NCBI GenBank assembly: GCA_027946555.1
Contig: JAPEVC010000050.1
Coordinates: 113,433-177,432, forward strand
Origin: Gnomoniopsis sp. IMI 355080
Taxonomy: Eukaryota; Ascomycota; Sordariomycetes; Diaporthales; Gnomoniaceae
Direction of reading: 5' to 3'
Length of the DNA: 64,000 nucleotides
Shown here: piece after piece, positions 53,789 to 64,000 of the stretch
How positions within the stretch are numbered: the first letter of the stretch is position 1
How the letters are laid out: each line of letters begins with the position of its first letter
Notes under the pieces: model-generated
The model's database searches: none
The model's input: the letters and a program-made list of their open reading frames with translations, nothing else
Told to the model about the DNA's origin: nothing
Translations under genes and position numbers: made by a program

Positions 53789-55315
53789 ATGTCGACATCA
53801 ACGTATGCGTGTCTTTGGGTGTTGCTAGGCTGTCTTGTGGCAAGCGACAGCAATTTGGCATGGGCCGCACTCAAGACCAGCAAATCTCGGGGGACCGGAA
53901 AACGCGCAACAAGTCCCCAAGGTCCACAATCCACCACCACCAAAGGACCAAACTTTCAGACTTACATTCGACTCGCTGCCTATGTCGCTATATCAGGACT
54001 CATCTGGTCACTGGCGGCCACACCAGCCCTGCAGCTTCAGCCATACTATCCCACACCATCATCTAGGGCGGAGCATGACGAACTATCATCCAATCATCAC
54101 GGCCAAGACACTCCACCTCAAGATGAGCCGGACACATCAGACGAGATATACACAAAGATGATCCACAATGAGACCCTCGGGTTCGAAAAGATCTTTGTCA
54201 TTAACCTGCCGGAGCGGACTGACAAACGTGATGCAATGTCTCTCACCGCAGCCCTGACGGACATGAAGTTGACTTGGACGAGTGCCTTGCGCGGCACAAG
54301 TGTACCAGATAAGGCTCTACCGCTCGGCGTCGATAGAGCGGGTTGGAGAGATGGTGGTATTGGATCGTGGAGGAGTCAAATGAATGTGATTCGAACGTAG
54401 GTGGTTTTCGATATGCTGACACACAATTTTCTTAATAAGTATTCGTAGGAGTTCGTGCGTGATGTTGACATGCTAAATAGGATGGTCGAGGAAAATATAG
54501 CAAGCGCTCTTATACTTGAGGACGACGCGGACTGGGATGTCCGCTTGAAAGAACAGCTCGAGTACATCGCGCATGGAACTCGCTTGCTACTCAACATGGC
54601 TCACAAGGAAGAAGCATTTGCAAGCAAGCTAAATTCGAAGCAGCGGCAAGTGGACGAGATCGATTCGCCCTACGGAGACGGCTGGGACATTCTCTGGCTG
54701 GGGCACTGCGGCGAGACATTCCCCGAACGAATCCCAGGCCATCACGAGATTTATGACCGCTCATCAACAAGGTATACTTACTACGCCATGGAAAGAGACG
54801 AGACTCTTCCCGTCGAGCCGACAGACGTGACAGAGAGCTGGATTGCGGGTGATTTGGAGAATCACAAAGGAACCCGATGGGTGCATTTCAGTGGCGGGCC
54901 GACATGCAGCCAAGCATACGCCCTCTCGCAGAGTGGTGCACGGAAAGTGCTGCTGGCGTTGAGTGTGGGTGGTACGCTGATTGAGCAGCTGGACAACGCC
55001 ATGAGCCATCTGTGCCGTGACCACACCCCGTGGGATAGTCCGGATGATACACAAGGGCCACCAGGATACCCGGGTGCTAATATGAGGTGTTTGAGTGTGA
55101 ACCCAGCCGTGTTCTCGCAGCACAAGCCACGAGGACGGAAAGCCGCGGGTTCGGATATTGAGACGTTGGAGGATGGCGATGAGTTCAGGGAACAAGGCGA
55201 GTCGCCTAATTTGGTTCTGAGTTCAAGGTTGAATGTGCAGAATTTGATGATGGGGAGACCGTTGGAAGAGCAAAAGGTGATACCACGAGGCAAGACGGGG
55301 ATACCAGCAGAGTGA
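53789..55315 (+). CDS. GT25-family glycosyltransferase, membrane-anchored
   Basis: The exons are 53789-54396 and 54481-55315, giving about 480 aa. GT25 enzymes transfer sugars (for example, galactose) to glycans or proteins, typically in the Golgi lumen. An N-terminal transmembrane segment (YIRLAAYVAISGLIWSLAA) gives type II topology. The catalytic part starts with FEKIFVINLPERTDKRDAM and contains GGIGSWRSQMNVIR and the acidic LILEDDADWDV, then WDILWLGHCGE and the late YALSQSGARKVLLAL and LIEQLDNAMSHLC. The intron was chosen so that the two sides read NVIRTMVEENIASALILEDD. Its acceptor is ATAG at 54480. ATG 53684 would add 35 residues. A 48-bp in-frame optional intron near 53804 (GTATGC to ACAG) is also possible. 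It could accept UDP-Gal or UDP-Galf, but the sugar is unknown. Confidence 0.85.
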
Positions 55316-55458
55316 TTTCCAACCATTTTTACAATCGAGATAATTTAGTATTCTGCCTCTTCTCATGTTGACGCGATTCTCATAATCTGATGATACGCTT
55401 GATGCTTCGGAGCTACGGAAAACGTCCTCGTCTTGCCAGAGGGCGGCCCTTCTCATCA

Positions 55459-55785
55459 TTAATAGGCTGAGAATAGTTGTCAGTACAAATACGTGTCGCA
55501 GAGGATTGAGTTTACTTTTGTGAACTTACCTTCCCTTTTTCCCTTTCCTCCACAGCGCCGAGCAAGAAACAACGTGATCGCAAGCAAGAGAAGGGTTCCT
55601 CCAGCACCTGCGCCAGTGATAATGCCAATATGAGCACCCGCTGAAAGACTATCCCAGCCGTTTGTGATGACTGTCGTATTTGGCGCAGTGCACCCGATGT
55701 GTTCCCCGGAAGTAGTACAAGTTGGGAGTGCGTTATCGCGAATGGCCGGTGGCATTGCCGCGACTGCCCAGTTATATGGACTCAT
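55459..55785 (-). CDS. Small single-pass membrane protein (tentative)
   Basis: The exons are 55785-55530 and 55466-55459, giving about 87 aa. It has a short extracellular part with two cysteines (CTTSGEHIGC), then a transmembrane segment (GIITGAGAGGTLLLLAITLFLA) and a basic cytosolic end (RRCGGKGKREAY). The clean GTAAGT-to-CAG intron of 63 bp supports a real transcript. Exons upstream are likely missing, because no signal peptide is visible; an open frame at 56243-56479 might be part of it, but I could not join them. Gly-rich membrane segments of this kind are common at the C-termini of fungal surface proteins. Function unknown. Confidence 0.4.
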
Positions 55786-56769
55786 ACTGGACGTCTATGG
55801 CGCTGGGATATCGTCAGCATTCTTTCTCTATGAATTTTTTTTTTTTTTTAAGTCAACACCTTTGTAAGAAGCGGTACACTATTTTCGATGTGGATCCTTC
55901 CAGGAGTGCAACAAGATTGGTGTAATGTGGCGGGAATCTCTGTCTCGGTCAGTCACAGAGCTGGCTCGAGGATGAGAAGGCGATGAATTCTCGAAGAAAA
56001 AAAAAGTTGTTTAGACATATATAATCCTGGAAACGATAGTTCGCTTTCATGTCCATCAAGCGAAACCTATCAGGCTGGTAATCATTGCCCAAGCACTGAG
56101 AGAGGCTGTGCAAAACCATACCTTCACTACCTCAAGCTAGTAACAAAAGGCAACGCCTTGATGAACTTGACAAGGCGACAGCGACTTGTGTGTTCGAAAT
56201 TTTGTGAAACTCCAGCCATTTGGGACACCGATCAGTGTCCATTTATAGACACGTTGATAGATCGGGAAAGGCAAACGTGCTGTCAGACTTGGCTTCCACG
56301 ACTCTGATGATCACTCGTGCCACATAGCTCCAGTATGAAGTACTACGGTCCGGTGAGATACCGTAGCAAACTAGACATAGTGGCGGTGCCCTGGGATCAT
56401 CCAAGCCGGGTATCCAACTGCTCTTTGCGTCACCAGGAGCAGGAGGTAACACTATAGGAAAGGCTGCGGACAGGCTCATGTTAGTTCAAGTTGTATAGAC
56501 GTTCCAATGCCGTGCCCTGACTGGGACCAGCTCTAGAACTCATCAGACTGGAGCCTTTTGTGAAGTGTTTCAAGAGAATAGAGCGTAATTCTGAGATACT
56601 TGGGTAAACGACGATGCGTTCATACAGTTCGCAAATTTCTCTGAGGATTCGGACACCACATGGGACAGAGACGACGGGTTTCACGCAATAGATCTATTAC
56701 ATTTCTACGTTGTGGCCTCGAAAATGTATCACATTGTCCTTTCCCACGAACATCTCCATGACTACCACC
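55786..56769. other. Weakly understood region
   Basis: A minus-strand open frame of 78 codons (56243-56479, Pro-rich, two Cys) could be an upstream exon of the neighbouring membrane protein, but no splice pair connects them convincingly. A T-run lies near 55838 and an A-run near 56001. Confidence 0.4.
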
Positions 56770-57126
56770 CTACTTCTTGAGATTAGGTCGTGACATGCTA
56801 ATATGGATGTTGCCTGCTTGTTCGACCTCATGCTCCATCTTCTGTCTGTACTCATCCATCTCACGATTGTTCCTCTTTTTGTAACAATGGTGCATCGCAG
56901 CCCACATCCCGATAATGGCAAGAATGATTGCCGCAGCAACAACGCCGATGATGGCCAAATCATACGAACGGACGTAGCCATTCACGAGACCCGTGGGAAT
57001 CATTGACGAGGTGGAGTTGGTTGCGTTGGTAATGTTTCCTGTCTTTTCCAACATCGGAAGAGTTGACAGTGTTTTGTTGAAAGACAATGAAGAGTTTCCC
57101 GCGGACTGGTTTAGCATATTGGGCAT
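56770..57126 (-). CDS. Small glycosylated type I membrane protein (tentative)
   Basis: This is a single exon of 118 aa. The N-terminal 45 residues are rich in Ser, Thr and Asn with at least five N-x-S/T sites. A transmembrane segment follows (YDLAIIGVVAAAIILAIIGMW), then a basic/charged cytosolic tail (YKKRNNREMDEYRQKMEHE). There is no clear signal peptide, so an upstream exon may be missing. The organisation matches short sensor-like or wall-stress-type surface proteins. No family recognised. Confidence 0.45.
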   Translation of the reverse strand: MPNMLNQSAGNSSLSFNKTLSTLPMLEKTGNITNATNSTSSMIPTGLVNGYVRSYDLAIIGVVAAAIILAIIGMWAAMHHCYKKRNNREMDEYRQKMEHEVEQAGNIHISMSRPNLKK

Positions 57127-58206
57127 GATGAAGCGTGAGGGTCCTGACGAGCGATGTAGTAGCTGAAACCTGTCAGGAATTCAAATTCAGCACTATTGAA
57201 TTATAGAGCCTACCGCTTTAATATAAGTCTGACTTGGCACGACGAAAGTAAATCCAATCGAGACTGGTAGTATCGATTCTTTGTTCGGATGCAGGTATGA
57301 ATTGTACGAGACGTAGATGAAGAGCGGTAGACAGGGAGATTATTCAGGGTAATCGATGTTGACAATCTCATGAATTCAACATCATATTTCAAAGTATCAA
57401 GGCTTAGTATAGTTTTGTAGAACAATTGAAACATTAAAAATGGCGTCTAGTCTAGCCTCAAGACCGTCCCGGTGGTCGCGTATGACTTTTCCCCAACCTT
57501 GTACGTGCAGACTCGTTGTGTTCAGCACAAACCTCGTTTCTCGCGGCAGAACTTAAGAATACTGCATGTTGCCGAGCATACCCGCAGCTCATGCTTGTGA
57601 TGGAGTAACATGCAATCTCGTCTTGTTGTACAGGTGTGCAAAGCTGCCTGGGTGAAAATCAGCATCATCGCCCCAAACCGAGAACGTGACGATGAAATGA
57701 AAAAGCATCATTTCCAAAATTAGATGACGAACGAGAACATGTGGTACAGATGAAGGCAACGACAACCGGTAACATGCACGCCATGATTGTTCATGGCACA
57801 CACAGCCTGCTTGTGAAAGGATCTTTGGTAGGACCAAGTGCTTCTCGTGCGCACCGCAGTCGACAGCCACGCCTATTGGACGCGGCTCCTGTATGCCATT
57901 TCGGTGGTGTTTTCAAGAGTAGGCAACCTGTCGGTCAAAGTGAATCTCCACACGGTACAAACACTTCCATCAGTGGCACATCAGGAACGATCCAATTTCG
58001 TGTATCCCTGCGCCTCAAATTGTCATTCCCTGAGAGCCTTGCAACACTCCCTAGATCTGATGCTACCCAGCCATTATGACTGGTACAGCCAGTACAAGGA
58101 ATGGTCTTCACCTCACCCTTCGTGAACCACGGTGATCCAGCTCCTCCAAGACAACCTCAGCAGGTGACTCCCTCCTCCCTCGCTTCGCAACCTTCATCCG
58201 TCTCCA
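57127..58206. other. Intergenic region
   Basis: There is about 1.1 kb without a supported gene. Overlapping short frames exist on both strands near 57590-58125 but show no domain or signal peptide. Confidence 0.5.
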
Positions 58207-58488
58207 CTAAAGACTGAAGTAGACACCAAGCATCAGCAGAAGAAGAACCACCCCACCAGTCACACCGCCAGCGATCGCGCCGACGTTGCTAGTAGGTAGT
58301 GCTGGAGGAGCTGACTTGGAGGGCAGGCTTGCGGTAGTGGAGGTTGTTGGGCCATGTGTGGTCACGCTTGTTGGGTTGAATGAAGGGAATGCCGTGAGTT
58401 GAGTACTAGTTTCGGTTTGAGTCAAGGTCATCCATACCGTCGGAACCGAGCCGGGAACTCCCACTATGGAGGTGGCGGTGCCCGACAT
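58207..58488 (-). CDS. Small single-pass membrane protein fragment (tentative)
   Basis: This is a 93-aa open frame. A Ser/Thr/Pro-rich stretch is followed by a membrane segment (GAIAGGVTGGVVLLLLMLGVYF) at the very C-terminus. The GAIAGGVxGGV start of the membrane segment is the typical form in fungal Mid2- or WSC-like surface proteins. Upstream on the same strand, another open piece (about 58510-58640) in the same frame is interrupted by one stop before the ATG, so this may be the last exon of a longer gene. Confidence 0.4.
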   Translation of the reverse strand: MSGTATSIVGVPGSVPTVWMTLTQTETSTQLTAFPSFNPTSVTTHGPTTSTTASLPSKSAPPALPTSNVGAIAGGVTGGVVLLLLMLGVYFSL

Positions 58489-59552
58489 TGTTGGCGTCGG
58501 ATTTGTGAACTATTTCGGGATCTTCTTTAGGACTGTGGTGCTACCTGGCGAAGATGATTTGCCCGTGATCAAGTAGCCAGTGGGAAAGCCTCTTGAAATC
58601 GCTGGACGAGAACCTGCTATCTCAACGACGAGATGTTACTGTCCAAGGACTGGGTCTTGGTTGGAACAGCTGTACAGGAGCTTCTGAGGAGGAAATCTGA
58701 TGATGATGGATTAAAGTTTCGAATTAAGCCGTAATTAAGATGCGTTTAACATTGACATCCAATCTATGTATTTCATTTCCATCTATTTCATTGCAAATAG
58801 AAACCCAAACTTGCCGTATGCTTTTATATTCCAATCTGTTCCGATTGAACAATGAAGTGAGAGATTATTGTACACAATGCTCAAGATGAATGGAATAAAG
58901 GCAAACTCAGAGATCAAAAGCACATCAATAAGTTAAAGTCATTCACACACCTGACACGACTCACAGCTGGTGAACAGTCTATTGATGACTGTTTGTTGTG
59001 AGGAAAGACAGCTATGGGTACTGATAAATTTCATCCATTCAACCAGACTCAAGGCAATCAAAAAGATGATTCAGGGTGCTGACCTCATTTCTTTCAGTGA
59101 AGTGAATTCAAGGTTCCCATTGTTAACTATCTAGACAACCCTCCGGCAATATCTTGAATGAACCTAGGCGTGTGCCAAGTTTTCATTATCCGCAGCTTAC
59201 TTAAATCTTGCATGAGTTCCCTGGCTTCGAACTTTGGGACCTTGCATCAGCATGTGGCCTGCGCATACTTAATACCTTTTCCATTCTTCAATTTCGGACT
59301 ACCTATCTGTTTATTTTTTGGGGGCAGTTGGTATAGACAAAGCTCGTCAACTGCGCTAGAGCCGTTCTTAGCTATTTTTCAGCCTGGAAGAGGCAATATT
59401 GCCTGGGTCGACACCTCCATTGAAGCGCTCAGATTACATGTAGAATCAAACGAGATCACATCTTAGCCGTTATTACGCAATTCAGGATTCTGCTCAGGTG
59501 ACCTTCCCATTCATCGTGCTGCATACTTATCTGGGCCACTCTCTACAAAAAA
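58489..59552. other. Intergenic region
   Basis: No supported gene. The first ~200 bp may hold an upstream exon of the membrane protein on the minus strand. The rest is AT-leaning spacer to the 3' end of the reductase. Confidence 0.45.
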
Positions 59553-60680
59553 TCATGGAGCTTCCGTAGGATCCCTGAAAAAACACTGTCAGTATATTGC
59601 TTGAACAAATGCACATTAATTGCTTACCAATCTGTGACCAGTCTTTCATCGAGGCCATCCATCGTAGCCATGTCCGTCTCCGAAATCTCGAACCCGTTGA
59701 CCTGGACATTCTCGACCAAGCGTTCTTTTTTGGCACTTTTAGGCAGCGTGACCATGTTGTGCTGCAACGACCACCGAACAAACAATTGTGCCGGCGTGCA
59801 CGAGTACTTTTTTGCCAACTCGACAATTTTGGGATGCTTCATCCGCATTGCCCTGGCCAGCGGGGCATAGGCCTCCACGACGATGCCGTGCTTGGCGCAC
59901 GTTTCCCTAATCGCCGTCTGGGTGTTGAACGGATGTACTTCGATCTGGTTGATCACGGGTTGCACCTTGGGTTTCGATGCCATCAACTCTTCAATCTATG
60001 CAAAACAAAGGGTGTGTAGAGGTCAGTAACACATGCACAAACAATATAATCGGAGAGTGTGTTTGTTGTTCATGCCACCCGTTCCCGCCCGTGTGCCTGC
60101 CTGGGGCCGGATGTGGTTCCTTTACAAACTCACATGTTTGACACCAAAATTGGATACACCAGCCATCTTGACTTCGCCCGCCTCGATAGCGTCTTCTAGA
60201 GCCTTCCAGCTTGTCAGACGTGCCTCCTTCCCGCCGTACGGGCTGTGCAAGAGCATCAAGTCGATGTAGCCGAGGCCGCACACGTCGACAGACTGTTTGA
60301 TGCTGCGCCTCACGGAGTTGTAATTGGTGCTGCAACTGGCGAGCTTGGTGGTATAATGGATATCCTCTCGCTTCAGGCCCTCGACGTTCTCTGCACTGGC
60401 CAGGAAGTCTGAGATGGCCTTCCCAGCCTCTCGCTCGTTGTGGTACATTTGTGCGCAATCAAATCCCCGATAGCCTGCTGCCAATGCCCATCGGACAGAC
60501 TGTGTAGCTTCTCGCCCGGACATCATGTAGAGACCGAGTTGGATCTGAGGAATCGTCTGGCCGGTTGCCAGCTGTGTTTGGGCATGTAGCGTTAGTTTTG
60601 GTGACGAACAGCACCAACAATCCCTCTGCCGAGCGACTCACTTTGACCCGAGTGGCTAGCGAATATGTGTTTGAGGCCAT
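59553..60680 (-). CDS. Aldo-keto reductase
   Basis: The exons are 60680-60642, 60571-60134, 59995-59628 and 59574-59553 on the minus strand, giving about 288 aa, a normal AKR length. AKRs reduce carbonyls with NADPH in the cytosol. The catalytic tetrad is visible: Asp in RGFDCAQMYHNE, the Tyr there, Lys in HYTTKLA and His in LMLLHSPYGG. Other family marks are GVSNFGVKH, INQIEVHPF, and the NADPH-binding LPKSAKKERLVENVQV. The last exon encodes just WDPTEAP, typical of fungal AKR ends. The 39-nt first exon (MASNTYSLATRVK) is short but joins to LATGQTIPQIQLGLYMMSG in phase. Its substrate is unknown. Confidence 0.93.
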
Positions 60681-61400
60681 CGTCAGGGTTGATCACAAGA
60701 TACAATTATTGAGTGAGAACTGCTATGAATTAGACGAGTTGAAGGTTCTCATCACCAAAGATTCGTTTCTCGATGTATGAAGTCACAAAAACATCTTCAT
60801 TGTGACGTAACCCACTGGCCAATGACTTGCCTCCGATATCGGCTTATACACAAGAGACCCAGCTTCGACTGAGATTCAGGTCTGGTCAACAGTTCACTTT
60901 TGGCCCATCTTCCAGCACTGCGAATACGAACATTGAGGCTGACTCTTTAATATAAACAATTTCAGGCGAGGAGTGTCAGAGTAGTGCGTACTAATAATTA
61001 GTAGCCCCCTTCCCTGCCCTACACACGGGCCCTTCCATGTCCAGTGTCCCAGACTCAATAGAGAAGTCCAAACGATATCCGACGGGTTTTTTTGGAGTCA
61101 GTGCCAGTCTGGGGTCCCCAGAAATGCAGGGTCCAATATCGTGCGCACTTTAGTTAGTACGACGATCCGCATCGCATGCCACGAGGGGAGATCCCAGAAG
61201 CGGGTCCTTGTCCTTGGTCCACTTAGGCTGTTGCACTCTTATCTGGTCCTATCAGAGTATGATTAATTCCAGGGGAGAACATTGGGGTTCTCGGAGTGCC
61301 GCTGGGCCCCTACACGGAGCAACTAACTACCTGCCTGCCCTTACGAGCTGTCCTTGAACCTCATCCTCCCTTCCAGGCATCGGCAAACTCCTTGGGGATC
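60681..61400. other. Divergent intergenic region
   Basis: This is the promoter region for the aldo-keto reductase (minus) and the Zn2Cys6 factor (plus). It holds no coding feature that I can support. Confidence 0.5.
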
Positions 61401-64000
61401 ATGGCGTCCAGCACTGAACCAGACACAAAGCGGCCCGCCCCTGTCGACGACGAGGCACAAGGAACACGACAGCAGCAGCAGCAACAGCAGGATGGCAGAA
61501 GTGTCACCCCTCCCCAGCCGAAGCGCCGCCGAGTTGCCGATAATGCCAGGGTCCGGTCGGCAAAGGCGTGTCAACGATGTCGAAGATTGAAGGAGAAGTG
61601 CGACGGTCAGCAGCCATGCCAACGATGTTCGCGGTCCGGACGCGTGTGCGAGTTTGCGCCCGCTGGCATGTCGGGAATGACCACCTCCTCGTCCACAGCC
61701 GATGCCTCGTCCATCACGGTGCGTGCAGCTGGCGGCGCCAACGGGCTGTCTTCCAACGATGCGGGGTATGCCAGCGCGGACAACAAGCGGCTGGAGGAGC
61801 GGACAAAGTGTCTTGAACAACTTGTTCATCACTTACTGGGGGATGTTCCCATGGATTTGAACAATTTGAGGCGCATGGCCGAGAAGGCAAGCCAGAGGTC
61901 TGGTACAGGGAGCGATGATGCTGGTGCAAGGGCCGGAACGGAGGACTTGGATGACTTAACGCTTGAAGACGAGAACTTTACCGTCAAGACGCTTTCACAA
62001 AGCACAGCTCGTAAGCACACACATCGCGTTGAAGACTTGGGAAAAGAAGTCCACTGACCTCTAGGGATCAGACTACTCTGGAGAATTCTCACATTGGAAC
62101 TTTTCTCAAAAGCTGAGGCGGCGATTGAGCCAATGCTTGGACACCTCTGATGTGGCCATTCCCATCATCCGAAAAGACCTACGCACATCATCAAACCCCA
62201 TGCCTCCTCCGCCGGGTCGAAGCATGCCGCCCAACCGAGCAGGCATGCGAATTATGGAATACTGGCGTGCGACCCAACTCCAGTCTCCCAAGACGCTGGT
62301 CCAAGGCGTCCTGGGCTGCTTGCCACCACGTGCAGTATCGAGCTTTCTAGTCCAGATTTACTTTCAGTTTGCACAGGTCAATTGCTTTTATGTCGAAGAA
62401 AGTTGGCTCCGCAAAAAGCTTGACTTCTTGTACGAAGCACCCGGGCACGTCACGAGCGAGGACTCGGCTTGGGTGTGCTCCGTGCTCATGGTGCTCGGCA
62501 TCGGGACGCAATTCGCACACATGGCAGCTGGGCCTCCCGGAGATGCAGACGGTGATGATAGGAAGACATCAGCAGCACTGCCTGGAGACTCGGATTCAGA
62601 CGTTGGCGTCACGTTCTACCAAACGGCATCGAAGCTCATACCGGACATTATCACCATCGCGTCAATGGAGAGTGTGCGAGCTTTCTTATTACTGGCGCAC
62701 TACGTCTTGCCACTCGACACGCAAGGACTATCATATACTTATCTGGGCTTGGGAATGAAAATGGCAATCCAGAACGGCATGCACAGGAGGTATCAAGGCA
62801 CGGATCTCGATGCTTGGACGATTGAGACGAGGAACAGGCTGTGGTGGACGGCGTATACGGTTGAGCGGTGAGACAAGACTTCCGAAAGCGATGATGTGAG
62901 AATTTGTGGCTGATCTTTCATGCGCAGACGAGTCAGTGTACTGCACGGGCGACCAGCATCAATAGCAGCGACGGAAGTGGACGCCGATTTACCCAAGGAC
63001 TTGGCAGAATTCAGGCAACCCGGGGATAACTCAAAGTTCAGCAACATATCGGCCCTCATTGAGATGACGTTGCGTCTAGGAGATGTCGCCAATGCCATGT
63101 GAGTATTATTACTCATGCCCACACGCCATAGCTGTTGCAAGTCACTGATAACCCTACCAGAACACTTCTCCGCCGATGTCCTAAAAATCTACAGCATACT
63201 TACTTTGAGCGTATCGTCGACATTTGCCAGTCCCTCCGAGCTTGGTGGCAGGGCCTCCCTCCCGAAACGCGTGACCCAGCACCATCATCACCATCCTTCC
63301 GATCCAATGCTCACCTCAAGCTGTGCCTCCATCTCAACGACATCTTTGTCGGCCGTCCTTTTATCTTCTCTCACTCAACAGGTGCCTCCCCAGGCTCCGT
63401 CTCCTCACCAGGCACCACCCGACTCCCCGACACGCCGTCCGCGTCCGCATCCGCATCCTCCCAAGCACCACCACACCACACCTCCCAGGATCGACCCCGC
63501 AACCGCGCCGCCCTCGCCGATCGAGCCGTTGAGGCCGCCATGAGCATCATCTCGCTTCTCCGCATTCTACACGAGACCACCGGGTTAGCCCGCTCCAGCT
63601 ACACCGAATTTAGCTCCTGCCGCGCCGCCCTGCTCGTCATGCTCGCCCAGAGCGTCAACGGCCCGCAGACGCTCGAGCTAAAGGCCGCCATCGATGTCGG
63701 CATGCAGCTCATCCGCCGCATGGCCGCCGGCAACGTCTCGACGCAGTCAGAGACCAGCGTCATTGAGGCGCTTGAGACGGCCGTGCGGAGACTTCATGAG
63801 ATGCAGCACTCGGTTCTGGCGACGCAGACGGAGCTCGAGGGTGGTGCACCGCGCGGCCGTCGGGGAAGGGGTGTGGAGAAGGTGGATGCGGGCAAGAGTG
63901 GCTATGAGCGCTTTCGTGAATGGGCTTCCTTGTGGCCACCGGGAGGCGGCGAGGCGCATGGGGATGTCATGGCAGCAGCAGCGGTGGCGGGGGCTGGGGC
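61401..64000 (+). CDS. Zn2Cys6 transcription factor, cut by window end
   Basis: The exons are 61401-62010, 62072-62867, 62928-63098 and 63161 to the edge, giving about 800 residues visible. The zinc cluster is at residues 57-83 with the exact C-x2-C-x6-C-x5-C-x2-C-x6-C spacing (ACQRCRRLKEKC, then DGQQPCQRC and RVC). A polyGln run (24-30) and a basic KPKRRR-like patch precede it. After a coiled-coil-like linker comes a fungal transcription-factor domain: AHYSGEFSHWNFSQKL, FLLLAHYVLPLDTQGLSYTYLG, RNRLWWTAYTVERRVSVLHGRP and the LLRRCPKNLQ helix. The introns use tandem-safe junctions in phase, the first ending in ATCAG at 62071. It is a nuclear regulator; its target genes are not evident. Because it diverges from the reductase, it may regulate it, but this is a guess. 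Confidence 0.93.

Noticed and set aside
56243..56479. 78-codon minus-strand frame with two Cys
   Set aside because: It could be an exon of the neighbouring membrane protein, but I could not find a splice pair that joins them, so it is not called.
1..64000. Giant mobile element (Starship-like) carrying the orphan genes
   Set aside because: No DUF3435 tyrosine recombinase, no flanking target repeats and no other cargo signature are visible in the window.
1..64000. tRNA genes, CRISPR arrays, rRNA
   Set aside because: No sequence with both tRNA boxes was found by eye. A region near 22440 has a GGTTC word, but no A box or cloverleaf. Arrays with regular spacers are absent, as expected for a fungus.

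Overview
The window is a piece of a filamentous ascomycete (Pezizomycotina) chromosome, most likely a sordariomycete or a close relative. The evidence is short GT-AG introns of about 50-190 bp, three HET-domain (heterokaryon incompatibility) genes, a fungal-type UDP-galactopyranose mutase, a PTH11/rhodopsin-type membrane protein, an Egh16-like appressorium protein and a Zn2Cys6 regulator. I see no bacterial, viral or organellar sequence, no tRNA or rRNA gene, no CRISPR array and no intact transposon.

Layout. 1-7 kb: a Clr5-domain gene, an arylamine N-acetyltransferase and the first HET gene. 7-17 kb: a group of metabolic genes, namely a vanillyl-alcohol-oxidase-like flavoenzyme, a class I terpene synthase, a small ABM-fold protein and UDP-galactopyranose mutase. 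17-20 kb: the second HET gene. 21-26 kb: a Nudix hydrolase, a cupin and a secreted type-B carboxylesterase. 28-35 kb: a secreted glycoprotein, a cytochrome P450 and a small cysteine-rich secreted protein, separated by long gene-poor stretches. 35-42 kb: three large uncharacterised genes (called orphan A, B and C here), each with a CA microsatellite in its leader. A and C also share a promoter block rich in ACGCGT. 42.5-46.5 kb: the third HET gene and the rhodopsin-like membrane protein. From 47.7 kb the density rises and the genes look more conserved: the CHL1 helicase, an Egh16-like secreted protein, a GT25 glycosyltransferase, three tentative small membrane proteins, an aldo-keto reductase and a Zn2Cys6 factor cut by the right edge.

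How the genes may work together. The terpene synthase with neighbouring oxidising enzymes could be a small terpenoid cluster, with the P450 18 kb away as a possible late oxidase. UDP-galactopyranose mutase would supply UDP-galactofuranose for cell-wall galactomannan or glycoconjugates. The HET genes point to self/non-self recognition. The secreted proteins (Cys-rich protein, Egh16-like, esterase) fit life on or in a host. The least explained part is the 35-42 kb trio. Its products look nuclear or RNA-associated (a Lys-rich/acidic tail in B, an RGG tract in C), and their shared upstream architecture suggests co-regulation or common descent. All exon boundaries are my own reading of splice signals and reading frames. 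No transcript or database was consulted.
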